Source: Antennarius striatus
Taxonomy: Eukaryota; Chordata; Actinopteri; Lophiiformes; Antennariidae
Assembly (NCBI RefSeq): GCF_040054535.1
Contig: NC_090780.1
Coordinates: 13,523,501-13,587,500, forward strand
Length of the DNA: 64,000 nt
Direction of reading: 5' to 3'
This document shows positions 38,456 to 53,831 of this stretch, piece by piece. How positions within the stretch are numbered: position 1 is the first letter of the stretch; every line of letters starts with the position of its first letter. The translations under genes were made by a program, and so were the position numbers. A model generated the notes under the pieces. It saw nothing but the letters and a program-made list of their open reading frames with translations, was not told the DNA's origin and did not search any database.

Positions 38456-39911
38456 CTAATAGAAAAAGTTTTACAGAGAATGTCATTAGTGCACATCCCT
38501 GAAAGCACTTTGCTTTTATCTGTCTGCCTCCACCAGACTGTGGGCTCATAGTAATTTGCACATGCCAATATTAAGTGTAAAGATTATGCTCGTGAAAGTT
38601 GGATAGAGTTAAATTTATGCAGGGGAACCAATTAGCTGTTTCACTTCACAGAAAGGGAAAACATTTTTGTAGTGGCATACAGGGAAAGTTATGGAGTGGC
38701 TTTTAATTCCATTAATGCATTACATTTCAGCACATCCCTCATGTAAAATACCTTAAACAACACTACGAAGGTTCAGTCTGTTTTCAGCATATAGCACCTG
38801 GTCCTTCAATGTCAAATTATACGATTAGCCTGTAAAATGTTAATTAGTCTGTAATCATGTCAGGCGGACTCACAGCACTGCCCAGTCCTCAGTTCCTCAG
38901 GCCATGTGATACGATCAGTGTGGAAAACAATGAGTCTGCCTGTTTCCTGCAAAGATCCTCCTCTGAATAAATGGCTGGGCAGACGCTGTTATATCGTTGC
39001 TGCAAGGACTGGCCTTTCTCAGCTCTTAGCGTGATTGCCAGAGCCAATTTCAGGGCAGCAATTGTGTTTCTTAAGAAGCAATCAATGGACAGTGGAGTGG
39101 TGCAAACAAATCTCATTATGCAGAATATTAAAGTTCCCGGCCACAGAAGCAACTGTTTCAATTGATATTATTGATCAAATTTATTTTGATAGTAAAACCA
39201 AAATGAAATAAGGAAAGAAGAGCCAGAAACTGAAATGTTGGGTAGAAAATAACTACACTACATGGGTTATCAAAGTTATCACATTTCTGGTGACTATTTG
39301 TTAAGTGTGTGCTAGAGTGGACTAATAATTTAATAACAGGGATTAACTAAAATTCCTAGTTTAAAAAGACAAAATGGTTTTCACTTCTTGACTTCTATCT
39401 GCAACAAACATAATCAGGAAATTCAAAACTGAACTGCAGACACTGTTGGCATACGCTGTACTAATGTTTCATCACTTCATTGTCTGTGTCAAAACAAAGT
39501 TTTTGCTTCAAAAAAACTCTAACCTAAATATTTTTCCCATTCCGACCTCACAAATAATATGTCATAATGAGAACATGGCAACAATCGCAGTATAAACAGC
39601 AGTCAACATTTGCCTAAAATAGACCAGGAGATAGTAGTCACTAGTCTATTTAAGGGTTTTCCAGATGGAATAATAATTTGATCGCTTTTATATGCTCCTA
39701 CTAACAACTTTATACATTTTTTTACATGAGCACATTCTAAACATGCCAAAAGAAAGGTTCAGGTCTGAATCCTCTTGCAGGAAACCGCACAAACCTTCAC
39801 CACGTCTTCATTGATCTGCTTGGGATCTCTATTAATTAGATCAATCTCCTTGGTGTGGCTGTCCTTCACAATCTTCTCCTCATTTGTGTTGTACTGGTAC
39901 TGATCCGCCAT
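38114..39911 (-). CDS. cav3: Caveolin-3, two coding exons
   Basis: Muscle caveolin: an integral hairpin membrane protein that oligomerises to form caveolae in sarcolemma and T-tubules. Coding exon 1 is 39795-39911 (39 codons, Kozak ccaccATGG); exon 2 is 38114-38455 (113 codons plus TAA). Together they give 152 residues, against 151 in human CAV3. Donor AAG|gtttgt, acceptor ttag|GTG, phase 0. Features: the caveolin signature FEDVIAEP at 42-49; scaffolding domain from D56 to R75 ([20 protein letters not shown]); the hydrophobic hairpin around [16 protein letters not shown]; conserved C-terminal Cys residues for palmitoylation; and the end ...RKEV. The VSKYWCY and ACISFCHIW forms match caveolin-3 rather than caveolin-1, and the convergent oxtr neighbour is the known CAV3 context. 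Confidence 0.96.
39795..39911 (-). CDS. cav3: cav3 coding exon 1
   Basis: Starts at the ATG at 39909-39911 and encodes a short acidic N-terminus followed by a conserved segment ([20 protein letters not shown]) that matches the caveolin N-terminal block before the FEDVIAEP signature. It ends AAG at 39795 next to the donor gt at 39794-39793. The open frame is short and easily overlooked. Confidence 0.92.
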
Positions 39912-40035
39912 GGTGGGTCTGCAGGTCCAAGACGGGCAGGAGACGGTGAGAGAAAACCTTCCTGGATGAAACTCCTCAGTTCAGTTCTGATTCCCTGTTT
40001 TACCACTGTGGCACTCCCTCTAGCATGCCAGTGGA

Positions 40036-40041
40036 CAGCTG
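40036..40041 (-). promoter_or_regulatory. E-box (CAGCTG) upstream of cav3
   Basis: A palindromic CAGCTG lies about 125 bases upstream of the cav3 start codon. CAGCTG is the E-box form favoured by myogenic bHLH factors, and CAV3 is known to be a muscle gene induced in myogenesis. That this site acts is inference; a six-base match is weak evidence on its own. Confidence 0.3.
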
Positions 40042-43000
40042 CTGCAGACGTCCTGGTAAAAATGGAGTCTCGGCCCCCACCCTGGACACACATATGCACT
40101 ACACACTCACACACAGAGACACATACACAATTTAATGCACAGAGACAGAAAAAGGCATGCTGTAAAGGAGAGCCCAGGGTTGTGTTACATTTCACATAGA
40201 GTTGTGGAGCTAAGTGGGCAGGGTTTGCACAGCAGTACAAACTTCCAGTCTAGAATAAGTCTGAGCACAAACATACACTCCTGATTTAGCTATAGTTGTG
40301 TTTTCAGAACTAATATTTGATTTAATCTAATTTAAAAAGAGATATTTTGTATCTACATCTATACAAACCTAGAAAAAACAATTGTTCAGATCCATTGTGA
40401 ATGCAAGGATGACAGTACTGTGTTCCCTGCTGCCACTGCAGACTGACATTATCACTACAAATACATCAGAGTATCAGTCTAAATGTCTGGTAGTGAGGAG
40501 TGAGCAACAAAATCTGAGCAGATGTCATCCTAATCGCATTTTGCAGTTTAAAAAACTCTTCTGTCACTATAACTGCAGTGTGCAAACACCCTGTACAGTA
40601 ACAATATTGAAAAATTGATTGAGAGAGATTGAGATTTGTGTACAGTTATAGCGTAGTCACAATTATTCTGATGGTTTGAATTTATTTTTAAACTGATCTT
40701 ATCTATTTTGGCACCTTGAGGGTCAGGCATTCAACACTCATGTATCTGAAAATAGCAGTTTCTCGTTGTAGATGCGATGCTACAATTCTTTGAATGATGA
40801 GTGAACTTTATGTTAAATGCATATCAGTTGCTGGGACTGCAGAGGCTCAAAGATCTATCTGTTGCTTTTATAACCATTCCAACAGCATAGAGTTAATGCA
40901 AGTTGGGTCCTGAAATTCCAATTCCAGATATTTCTGATTGGATCAAGGACCAATGCATAAAATTCAATGCAACCCCAAAATAAAACTGTGATTCAGTTTT
41001 AAGCTCTGCAGTTGTTGCCATCAGTCATGGCATTCTATATCAGTAAGTTGCATAAACATACTCCAAAAAGAAGGGGATGAGGAGGAGGTGCACGCTAAAA
41101 CACATAAAAGGACTCGCCCCTAGCTCTCTGGGGTTGTTAATATCAGTTTGTGGGGTGTAAGAACAATTCAGGAAGCGTGACTTCGTTGCTCAAGCTGGCA
41201 TCCTTTTCTCTGGCTCCCTGGTGGCAGAATTATAGACAGGGAGGGAGGGTAGGAATGGGATCATAGTGCATGTGATCACTGGCCAACCCAATTAAAGCAG
41301 TATTTTTGGTCTGCAATGGAGAGAGTAAAGGCCTGTTAGGCACAGAGGCAGAGGGACAGAAATAGCTCAGTAGAGTCATAGTGGGCATACCTTTGATTCT
41401 GGGGGTGTCAATGCAATCAGCTGAGCCTGCACCAGCTCCTGACATGCAGGACAGGGCTCAGACATATATATTTAGAGTTCATACAGTCCAGTAGGTAATC
41501 TGGGTTACAAATATTAGTGGTGTCTCATTTGAAGTGAACAATGCTGTCTTACTAGACCCTACCGAATGATTTCCAAGATCTGTTATTTATAGGTGTGTGT
41601 AATATTCTTATGTATCTGGGCTCCTGGGAGCAGCAGTTTGTCGCTGTATTTTTACCTCTGTTTTTACACATGCATGTGTTTGTTTGGTTTGGAACATGAA
41701 TGAAGGGGAAGATCCAGGTTTTTTTTTTCACCTTGTTCGTTTATAGTAGTTTTTTTTATATCACCCAAAATTATTAAAAGAAGAAAAAAGTATCCTAAAA
41801 TACTTTTTTTTTAACATTCTTTTTATTTATTTATTTTTTTGCTAAACTGAGCTAAAATAGTTAACTCTGGTTTCATGTTAACATGGAAGAAGTAAATGTG
41901 GTGCTATAATCTCTCACTGTTGGAAAGAATAAAGTTGTTTTTTTTTAAATTCCTCAGTTTATTAATGAATGAGCAAACAGTGTTAGAATCCAATTCTTAA
42001 ATCAGTGATGTCAGTCATGTGATCACATATTCTTTTTTGTTTATAATATTGTCATGCTGTTGATTTGCTTGAATGTAAAAATGGTGCATCTTTGTCATGT
42101 ATGTTATCTGATTTGGTTCCTGATCATGAAAAGTACCTTGGAAGATCTTCTTTTACACCACCACCTCAAACTAAGACATGAGTAGCAATCGTCGCACTAA
42201 TTGAAACCACAAACATTATATCAACCCTAATAATACATTATGATGAGAGAAATTTTTTAATGTGACACAATTAGTCTTTTACTTTAGAGGCAAAAATCTT
42301 TGGGTATAGTTGTTTGTGTGGTTTAACTACAATAGTTCTGTAATTGTACTTTAAATGTTTCAGTACCTCACCCATACTGTTGACACAGAGTGGTTTAGGT
42401 CTGTCTATGAAACACAACAACACCATTACAACAGATAAAACTCAAAATACAACATGTAGCAGCAGCTCTGTCCACAAGGAATTGGGTTGGGAACTGGAGT
42501 GTGACCGGTTGTGTGGACCAAAGTCTGGAGTGTGAGCTAGTAGCTACTGAGGTGTTAGTTCACCTCCTGGGCACTGCCGTGGTGCCCCTGATCAAGGCAC
42601 AGCACCTCACAAGCTGCTCATAGGGCGCTGCTACATACCTACCCATCATTCCACAATCTCTCTTTTAACTGCATGTTTACAGGCCTATTCTGTGTGTTTG
42701 TGTGTATGTGTGTGCGTGTATGTGTGTGCGTGCGTGTGTGTGTGTGTGTGCAAGTGCGTGCGTGCGTGCGTGCGTGCATGCATGAGTGTGTGTGCTCCAC
42801 CGTTAATGTGTGAAATGTATATATTGGGTGAAAAAAAAGAATTTCCCTACTGGGGGGACAAAAAAAAGGAACTCTCTTCTTCTAAAAAATTAACAGTCTA
42901 ACACAAAAGGCTATATGAACACAATCAGTTTTGTTAAATTAAGGTTAGCTTAACAGGATTATGTCACTCTTGCTTGTTATTTTTTGTCACGTGACTCTTT

Positions 43001-44108
43001 TAAGGAGGAGCTTAACAGGGCACCTAGAGAGATACAGGTACAACACATGAGCTCATCTCACTGACTTAAAAGAAGGAAGATCCTCCTTTCCACTGTTCTA
43101 AAAAGTTACAGTGGAAACAAAGAGTTACCATCTCTGACTCCTCTATCTTCTGAATTATCTTCACATGTAAAACATCTATTAGTTCATCTGTGAGTCTGCT
43201 TTATGTGGCTTAAACAACAGTCCTACCAGAGCACCAGAGAAGCGAAGCCCTGCCGCCAGCGAGACCGGCACTGCCTGAAGGAGCGAGATGATCTGGAGGT
43301 CCCGCAGCCTGGACGCCTCAAACAGGGTGTGACCCCTCATCAACACTTTACCAAACAGATTTATAAAGACAACAGCATATCTAACGACCCTATGCAGTTT
43401 TAATTGCAACCAATACTTTTTTTTACCACATGTTGTTCTTCTCATCTAAGCATCCACCTGAGGTCAGTATTATGCAGCACTGACTGACTGACATTTATAT
43501 GTGACATATTTAATTACCGCTCCAGAAAGACATTTCTAGATTAAGTTGTAACTAAATTTATCTTTATCTTCATAAATCATTTTCAAAAAACACTCAGTTT
43601 AATAATAAAGACATGTATTATTCTCTGCTTCAGATTACTTTGCATTATGCGTGCACCGTCTGGATCAATGGTGACAGGAGGACTGTTTCTGTATGCAGAG
43701 CATGTACTGTGACTTTGTTTATTCATACCGACTTGTCAAGGTCTCTGTTCCTCCAGACAGAATTGACATACCCCAGTCTGTGGCCTGTGCTGAGTCTTCA
43801 CACTGAAGGTTTATATGTTTCATGCTGATTAAATTCTTTTGACAGTGCACAGCAGTTCCCTTAAAACTCTTGTTGACTCCCTTCGCATTCCTGTTGTTAA
43901 TCAGAGGTTGGGTGTCACTTCAGGTGAAATTTGGGTTTTCAGATCAGACATCGTCTTTCATTTCCATTTTTTCCCCCTGCTGGTCTATCATCTATAATCT
44001 CTGCTCCTCTATTTCCATCAAGTTTAGCTGTGTCTCAGCTTAGTCGGCAAACTGCAGTGATGTCCCAGGAAATTCGGATGAGCAGGGTGCAGAAGGAGAA
44101 TGGCTTAC

Positions 44109-44210
44109 CACCTCTGCAGGCTTGTCACTGGCACCCAGGCGGAACATAGTGGACTGCTGACTGCCTTGCTCCATGTTGTGGAATGCCTTTATTGGCTTTT
44201 GAAGTGCTGC
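44109..44210 (-). other. Exon-like segment, unassigned
   Basis: On the minus strand an acceptor-like gtag precedes 34 open codons (AALQKPIKAFHN-MEQGSQQSTMFRLGASDKPAEV, shown split), ending at a good donor, GTG|gtaagc. Codon choice looks gene-like. The polypyrimidine tract is weak. I do not recognise the family, and no compatible neighbour exon was proven. Confidence 0.25.
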
Positions 44211-44314
44211 CTACAATGATATTTTCCATGCGACACACTACATTGAAAATCCCATTAAGACCTGCATGAGAAATGACCCATTTGGTAATACCGCAGCACA
44301 AAATCTGCCTTCAA

Positions 44315-44524
44315 TTAATCTTGAATCAGTATGTTGACTATGTCATGGTAATACTTGTTTTCATCCTCAGGGTGGAGTTGGAGGTGCTGGTCCATTACAA
44401 ATAAACTCCTGTACACTCCAGCAGCTCCCTGGGAAGAGATTTCCTCCTGATCGCAATCAGAGTCTGACCACGTTTGCAGAAACTGACTGTAGTCTCGCTG
44501 GTGTGTTTCCACTGAGTTGGTCAT
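44315..44524 (-). other. Short open reading frame with coding-like codon use, unassigned
   Basis: 69 codons plus TAA, starting MTNSVETHQRD, with an acidic patch (SDSDCDQEEISS) and a possible helix (HPEDENKYYHDIVNILIQ). Codons favour CAG, GAG, GAC and CTG. No signal peptide or known domain. It could be a terminal exon, a decayed gene or chance. Confidence 0.2.
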
Positions 44525-45080
44525 CTCTGCACACTTTACACCCCATCATTATGTACTAAAAACAACAGCCAGTCTGCAGCAGAAGCAAAACCTATCATGT
44601 CTCTTCATATTTCCCTCTGGAGCTAAAAGCTCCACAAATAATGGAATTGTAGTACCACCCAGTATTTTGGTGCAATGGCAACCAAATACAAACTGACTGC
44701 ATGCACCTGGTGTAAATAAGTACATGAAATTATATTTATTACCACTGTAGCCGTGTATTCCTCAGCTTACTCTTACAGAAATAAGTTGTTGCCCCCCTTC
44801 CTGCCTCTCTCTTGTTCATTTATTCTGTGACTTATATTTGCACCACACTTCCAAATTCATAATTCCATTTCAAAATGCTAGTATTTAAAAGTTGTTTTTT
44901 TCACATTCATAAGATAGCAACATGAACATTCATTTTGAATCATGTTTATAACCTCATTCCAAATGAAGTCTGTTATTTATTCTGGCTATGGCTATCTTCA
45001 AAGGGACAGATGTAACATACTTTTTTTTTTAAATTGTATACACTGTTATAATCCCTGAAGGGAAATTAAGAATGCACACT

Positions 45081-45362
45081 CTAGTTTTTGTTAGTCAACC
45101 ACACGCATGCACATTAGTGTGTACAGGCCCCTGTAATACACACAACCACACACATGGGGACTTGTAAGCATGCAGGGGAGGTAGAGTGGTGGCCAGCTCC
45201 TTTGTGGTGCGCCCAAATGAGCAGCTTGTGAGGGGGGATGGCGCTTTGCTCAAGGGCGCCTCGGCAGTGCTCCGGAGGTGAGCTGACACCTCCCTCTGTC
45301 AGCTCAGAACATTGGACGACCCGCTCTACTTGCCCACTCTACCACTGAGCCACTGCCGCCTA
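45081..45362 (-). mobile_element. Second tRNA-like SINE family, reverse orientation
   Basis: The reverse complement starts gcggcagtggctcagtggta, an A-box-like tRNA head, and includes agcgccatccc and ccttgagcaaagc-type blocks common in fish SINEs. Related scraps lie near 5150, 42550 and 61930. Confidence 0.6.
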
Positions 45363-45389
45363 AAATGTAACTAAATTAACTAAGTTAAG

Positions 45390-45763
45390 GCTATCATGAA
45401 CAACACCAGCCACCCCCTACACACCACCCTCTCCCAGCAGAGAAGCACCTTCACCGGCAGACTGCTGTCACACAGCGCCTCCACAGAGAGGCTGAGGTCC
45501 TCCTTCGTGCCCCGTGCCATCAGTGGGCACAATGACTCTCTCAGGAGGAGCGGGGGGGAGGTGGCGAGGTCAGCACGCAGTTGAATGGATTTAATTTAAT
45601 TTTATACTATTTATATTTTAATTTTATACTGTTTCATATTTTAATTTTATACTGTTTATTTAATTTTATACTGTTTATATTTTAATTTTATACTGTTATA
45701 TTTTTCCTGTGATGTCAGTGTTTTTTTTTCTCCTGGTGTTTATCCAGTATTTATTTGTTATGT
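45390..45763 (+). mobile_element. LINE 3' end with C-terminal coding scrap
   Basis: 45396-45584 encodes a piece (RLLSHSASTERLRSSFVPRA) of the type found at the C-terminus of jockey/Rex-like fish LINEs. Then comes an AT-rich 3'UTR and ctcctggtgtttatccagta, which leads directly into the tetranucleotide tract. Confidence 0.6.
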
Positions 45764-49866
<4,103 letters not shown>

Positions 49867-51123
49867 TCACCCCATTGTGTTGTTTTTGGTTGGTTCAGAG
49901 TTACCACACTTAGGCAGAGTATCAGCTGTGCTGCTGGTTCTCTGGATGAACTGGAGGAAGTTATCCTGAAGAGAACCTTCATGGCTGGATGCCCCGAACT
50001 CCGCCGTCTGTGTCAGGCAACATCGGCGAAACTTTATCAGCTCTTCCCTGATCTGCCTGTTCAGCAGCCCGTAGAAGAATGGATTGACGGCAAAGGAGGA
50101 ATAGGCCAACCAGGTGACTGCCTCCTCCAGGTCCCCGGGGCTCTGCATAGATCCAGTCAGAGACATGTGCAGATGGAAAATGAAGAATGGCAACCAACAA
50201 ATCAAGAACTGGCCCACAATGAAGACCAAAGTTAGGGCAGCTTTTCCTCCACTGAAAGCTCTCTCCGGAGATAGTCTCTGGGGCAGAGTGCGAGTCCTGG
50301 CAATCATTGTGGTCTGACTATGAATGGAGTTTGAGCGAGTCTTAGCAGGGCTCTCATTTGACCGTGTGGGAACAGGAGGGAACTGCTGCAAGGCTGCAGA
50401 ACGTGCGACCTTGTACACAGCGCAGTAAACAGCAAAGATAACCACCGCGGGCGCAAAGAAACAGACTACACTGAAGAGCACAGCAAACACACTCCTCAAA
50501 TGACTGTGGCTGGCATGGAGGGAACAGTGAGCTGCAGCAATAGAGCTCTGATGTCCATAAGAAGGCCATCCAAACAGGGTAATCAAAGCTAAAAGGACTG
50601 ACTTAATCCAGATTAGCAGCATGACACTTATCGCGAGGTTGATGGTCATCTTCACCTCATAACGCATGGGGTGTACGATGTAGAAGTAACGCTCCACACT
50701 GATGGCTGTGATGGTGAGAATTGTTAAACATATGAGGAAAACATTGAGGAAGATGTAGACCTGACACTCCAGAACAGTAAATACCACTGTGCCAAAGAAC
50801 GGTGAGCTGGATATGATGCCCAACGGCATGAGCAGGATGGCACACAGCATATCCACCGCACAAAGATGACACACAAAAGCAAACCTTTTCAAGTGAGGAG
50901 CTCGAGCAATGGCTATCATCACAACAGCGTTGGCCAGCAGCGCAATGAGGTTGAGGGTCACCATGCAGAACAACCCAAATAGGTCTTTGATCTGTGATTG
51001 GGAGCTGGTGACGACACCCACATTTGCAGGGACTGTAGGATTGAGCTCCCATAGGTTAGTGGGGGAATTGATCACAGAGTGGTTTGGGACAGAGTTTATC
51101 ATGGGGCCAGTCTTGTCAGCCAT
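49867..51123 (-). CDS. gpr62: GPR61/GPR62-family orphan class A GPCR, probable gpr62 orthologue
   Basis: Intact single-exon coding region of 418 residues. Seven hydrophobic segments are visible. Class A landmarks: N65 in TM1; D91 in TM2; C120 at the top of TM3; ERY (144-146) in place of DRY; a HPMRYEV stretch in ICL2; CWLPFF in TM6; NPFFYGLLNRQIR in TM7/helix 8. One sequon (N14) lies in the N-terminus. The tail segment EGSLQDNFLQFIQRT resembles the GPR61 tail (EGS..ENFLQFLQ), while VTWLAYSSFAVNPFFYGLL resembles GPR62. By residue resemblance alone GPR61 and GPR62 are hard to separate. The neighbour parp3 on the same strand, as at human 3p21.2, points to gpr62. The start has A at -3 and G at +4. 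A possible 5'UTR intron acceptor (pyrimidine run then cag) lies just upstream, with the exon beginning near 51175. These receptors have no confirmed ligand; family members are reported to signal constitutively. Confidence 0.88.
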   Translation of the reverse strand: MADKTGPMINSVPNHSVINSPTNLWELNPTVPANVGVVTSSQSQIKDLFGLFCMVTLNLIALLANAVVMIAIARAPHLKRFAFVCHLCAVDMLCAILLMPLGIISSSPFFGTVVFTVLECQVYIFLNVFLICLTILTITAISVERYFYIVHPMRYEVKMTINLAISVMLLIWIKSVLLALITLFGWPSYGHQSSIAAAHCSLHASHSHLRSVFAVLFSVVCFFAPAVVIFAVYCAVYKVARSAALQQFPPVPTRSNESPAKTRSNSIHSQTTMIARTRTLPQRLSPERAFSGGKAALTLVFIVGQFLICWLPFFIFHLHMSLTGSMQSPGDLEEAVTWLAYSSFAVNPFFYGLLNRQIREELIKFRRCCLTQTAEFGASSHEGSLQDNFLQFIQRTSSTADTLPKCGNSEPTKNNTMG

Positions 51124-53831
51124 TATTCATCCGAGGCTTTCTTCATTTGGATCTCAGACTTCACATGTGGAGGACCTGTTGAGATGAAAAAGTTATTTCT
51201 GAAGATACGGGAAATAAGGCCTCCTGATCCTTCCTGCTCTATATCACACCTTCCTGTGTAATTTTATGAATAGTGTAACATAGAATAATACAGATGCAGT
51301 GTGAGGTTTGATTACTTTATTTACTGTTAATTAATTAAAAAGCATATCAAGTTTCTCTTGAGTTCTGATCTATAACTTGAAACATGGAAACAGTTGCTGA
51401 CACATTTTAAGCATGAACAGGTACGCTTAGAGGTCAATTAAAAACCGTTTACAGTCAAATATAGCACTAACTCACCCTCTTTAAAACATTAATATTGTAT
51501 TGTATTGTAAACTATTGTATCCACACAGTGGTGACAATAAACAATATAAAGCACTGAAAATGTTAATAGTAACAACTATTTAAAAGTTTTTTTTTCCTTA
51601 TTGATCTGTTTAGATGAGTGGCTTTGAAAAATATTCATACCTGACTTTGACCCTGTCTACCTGATAAATGATGAATAATATTAGAAAAATAAAATAAATA
51701 AGGAGTATCTCTACCTTTGTACGTGTGCAACTAAAAATACTTTTATTGCTTTGAAATCAAAATTGCATGCAAATTTTTATATCTAAATAATAAATGAAAA
51801 ACATACAACACCTACCCATGATCCACAGTTTAGTTCGTCCACAACAAGCACACTGATAAAGGTCAGACAGTTTCTTGATGAAAACCTTCAAATATTTCTT
51901 TGGGTCCAAATCAGAGAAAACCCAGATTTTTCATTTACTGCTTCCAAGTAGTAAAAAAAAAAAGAGGTCATCATACATCTCCTAATCCATAGAGTTTCAT
52001 CCAGGTAATTCAGTGTCTGCAGAGCTTCTAACTAACAATGTCACACATGTAAATTTTCTAACAAAGAAGAGCTGGTCACTGATTCCATGACTTTAATTGG
52101 TAAATGATGCTTTCTCTCCCTCCGCAGTCCTGTCCTGTGTGTGGCACTGACTGTCACACATTGTATTGTTTTGGGGGTTTTTTTGCTTTCTAATAAACAC
52201 AAACTCCACTGTTCCACTTGTTGAGCCTTTTGTTCACTGGGTCCTAATGCCCACCAAACTAACTGGAAAACAGATGTTATTTGCATTCAAATTGGAAGGA
52301 ACTACTTCAATGCAATCCAATAAGGAAAGGTTTAACTTTTTCCATCTTAAATATTTAATGAACTGCATTACAATTTGTGCTGTTATATCTACAGCTGAAA
52401 TTGTGTTCTTATACCCCAGCCATTTGTACTGCACAGGAGAGGCTCCTTGTCCTTTCTTAATTAGTGTGGCCCAAAACAATTTCTTAAATTTTTAACATCT
52501 CAAACACCATATGAATACTTTTCCTCAAAAGAAAAATTGTCTCGGTGCATAAGTATAAAATGAAATAGTTTAGATTTCATTTGTCCTAATAAGATTGGTC
52601 GGAGAGCAGATTTATTATTCAAACCCCGAGCAGGGAATAAATATGCATATCAAAGCCATGACTATTTGATGATGTGCATGTCCAGTTGTTGTTTCTCTTT
52701 GACTAAATTATTGATTCCGTTTGTAAACATTCCTCAGGGGTATTCCTCTTTGCATCTGACCCACGCCTGATGAGCAGTGAATAGCCCCCGCAGCCCCTAT
52801 GGAGCAAGCTGAGGTCAACATCAGCACATAGACCAGGAGGACTGGGCTAGAACCAGTGGTAATCAGAATTATTAGAGTACATGCCATAAGAGTTTGATTA
52901 GGTACAATTAAAGTTTTAATCACAAGAAGCCCACCAGAATCCTGACAATGTCATATGTCATCTTAGAATATTTGCAAATCATGAGTACCATCTACACTGT
53001 CGCAATGGAAATCACCTAAAATAGTGAGAATAAAAAAACAGCTTTGATCAAAATTCAAAGGAAAACACTGGTACAAGATAGAGGGGCACTTACTTTATTA
53101 ATTACATGTCCATTCAAGTAATGTTCTAGTGCAAAACGTGCTGGGGCAATTACATTACAGAGGATTTCCCATTACTGCCACCAAGTGGTCACATAGTTGG
53201 TCCTCTGGGTAAATACTGTACCTGTATGTGCCTAGGTACTCGTAAACAGAGATGTTCTTTCTGAGTCTTATTTAAGAGCTCAACAGTGCATTACATTTGT
53301 GGAGGTGGTTGAATAGTAGCCATAAATTGCACTTCATACATCTGCCTTTAAACATGTCTCTAAATAGAATAATATAGCAGCAACGTACAGTAAGTCTAAG
53401 TGGCCAAATGACTGCAAAATTCCTCCTACATATCACTGATTTATGTAGTTGACTTTCTTCATGAGTGACATGCCTAGGGGTACCACTTTGATTAAATGGA
53501 GCAATATGTTAAAAAGTGAGCTAAATAACTGCAATTGAGTTGCCACATAGAAAACAAGGTGCAGCGTGCAGTTGGAAAAATCAAACGGTGCAAATTATCA
53601 AAGGTCTTTGGAAAGTTTACAAAGCAAGATCAAGTATGAAGTGGCACAACTCATTTTAAAATCCGTTTTACTATATGCAAAGAATAAGGCACAGAAGTAT
53701 GAGTCATTTATGCATTATAACAGGAATATCTGCACAATAACAGTAAGACCATATCAATATACGATAACAGCATAGCTTAGCTTCATAGGAACCGCCTTAT
53801 ATAGAGGGAAAGCTTTTCTCCTTTAGGTATA
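51124..53831. other. Between gpr62 and parp3
   Basis: Presumably holds the gpr62 5'UTR and promoter (possible untranslated-exon acceptor near 51176) and the parp3 3'UTR. About 52740-52860 has a SINE-like scrap (gagcagtgaatagcccccgc). No other gene seen. Confidence 0.45.

Larger units (their letters stand above)
39912..45080. other. Intergenic region upstream of cav3
   Basis: Contains the cav3 promoter side, a GT/GC microsatellite (42690-42795), a SINE-like scrap at about 42550-42650 (ctgatcaaggcacagcacc), and the exon-like segments at 43.2-44.5 kb reported separately. No gene could be named. Confidence 0.45.

Noticed and set aside
38273-38551. Plus-strand 92-codon frame over cav3 exon 2
   Set aside because: Shadow of the caveolin frame.
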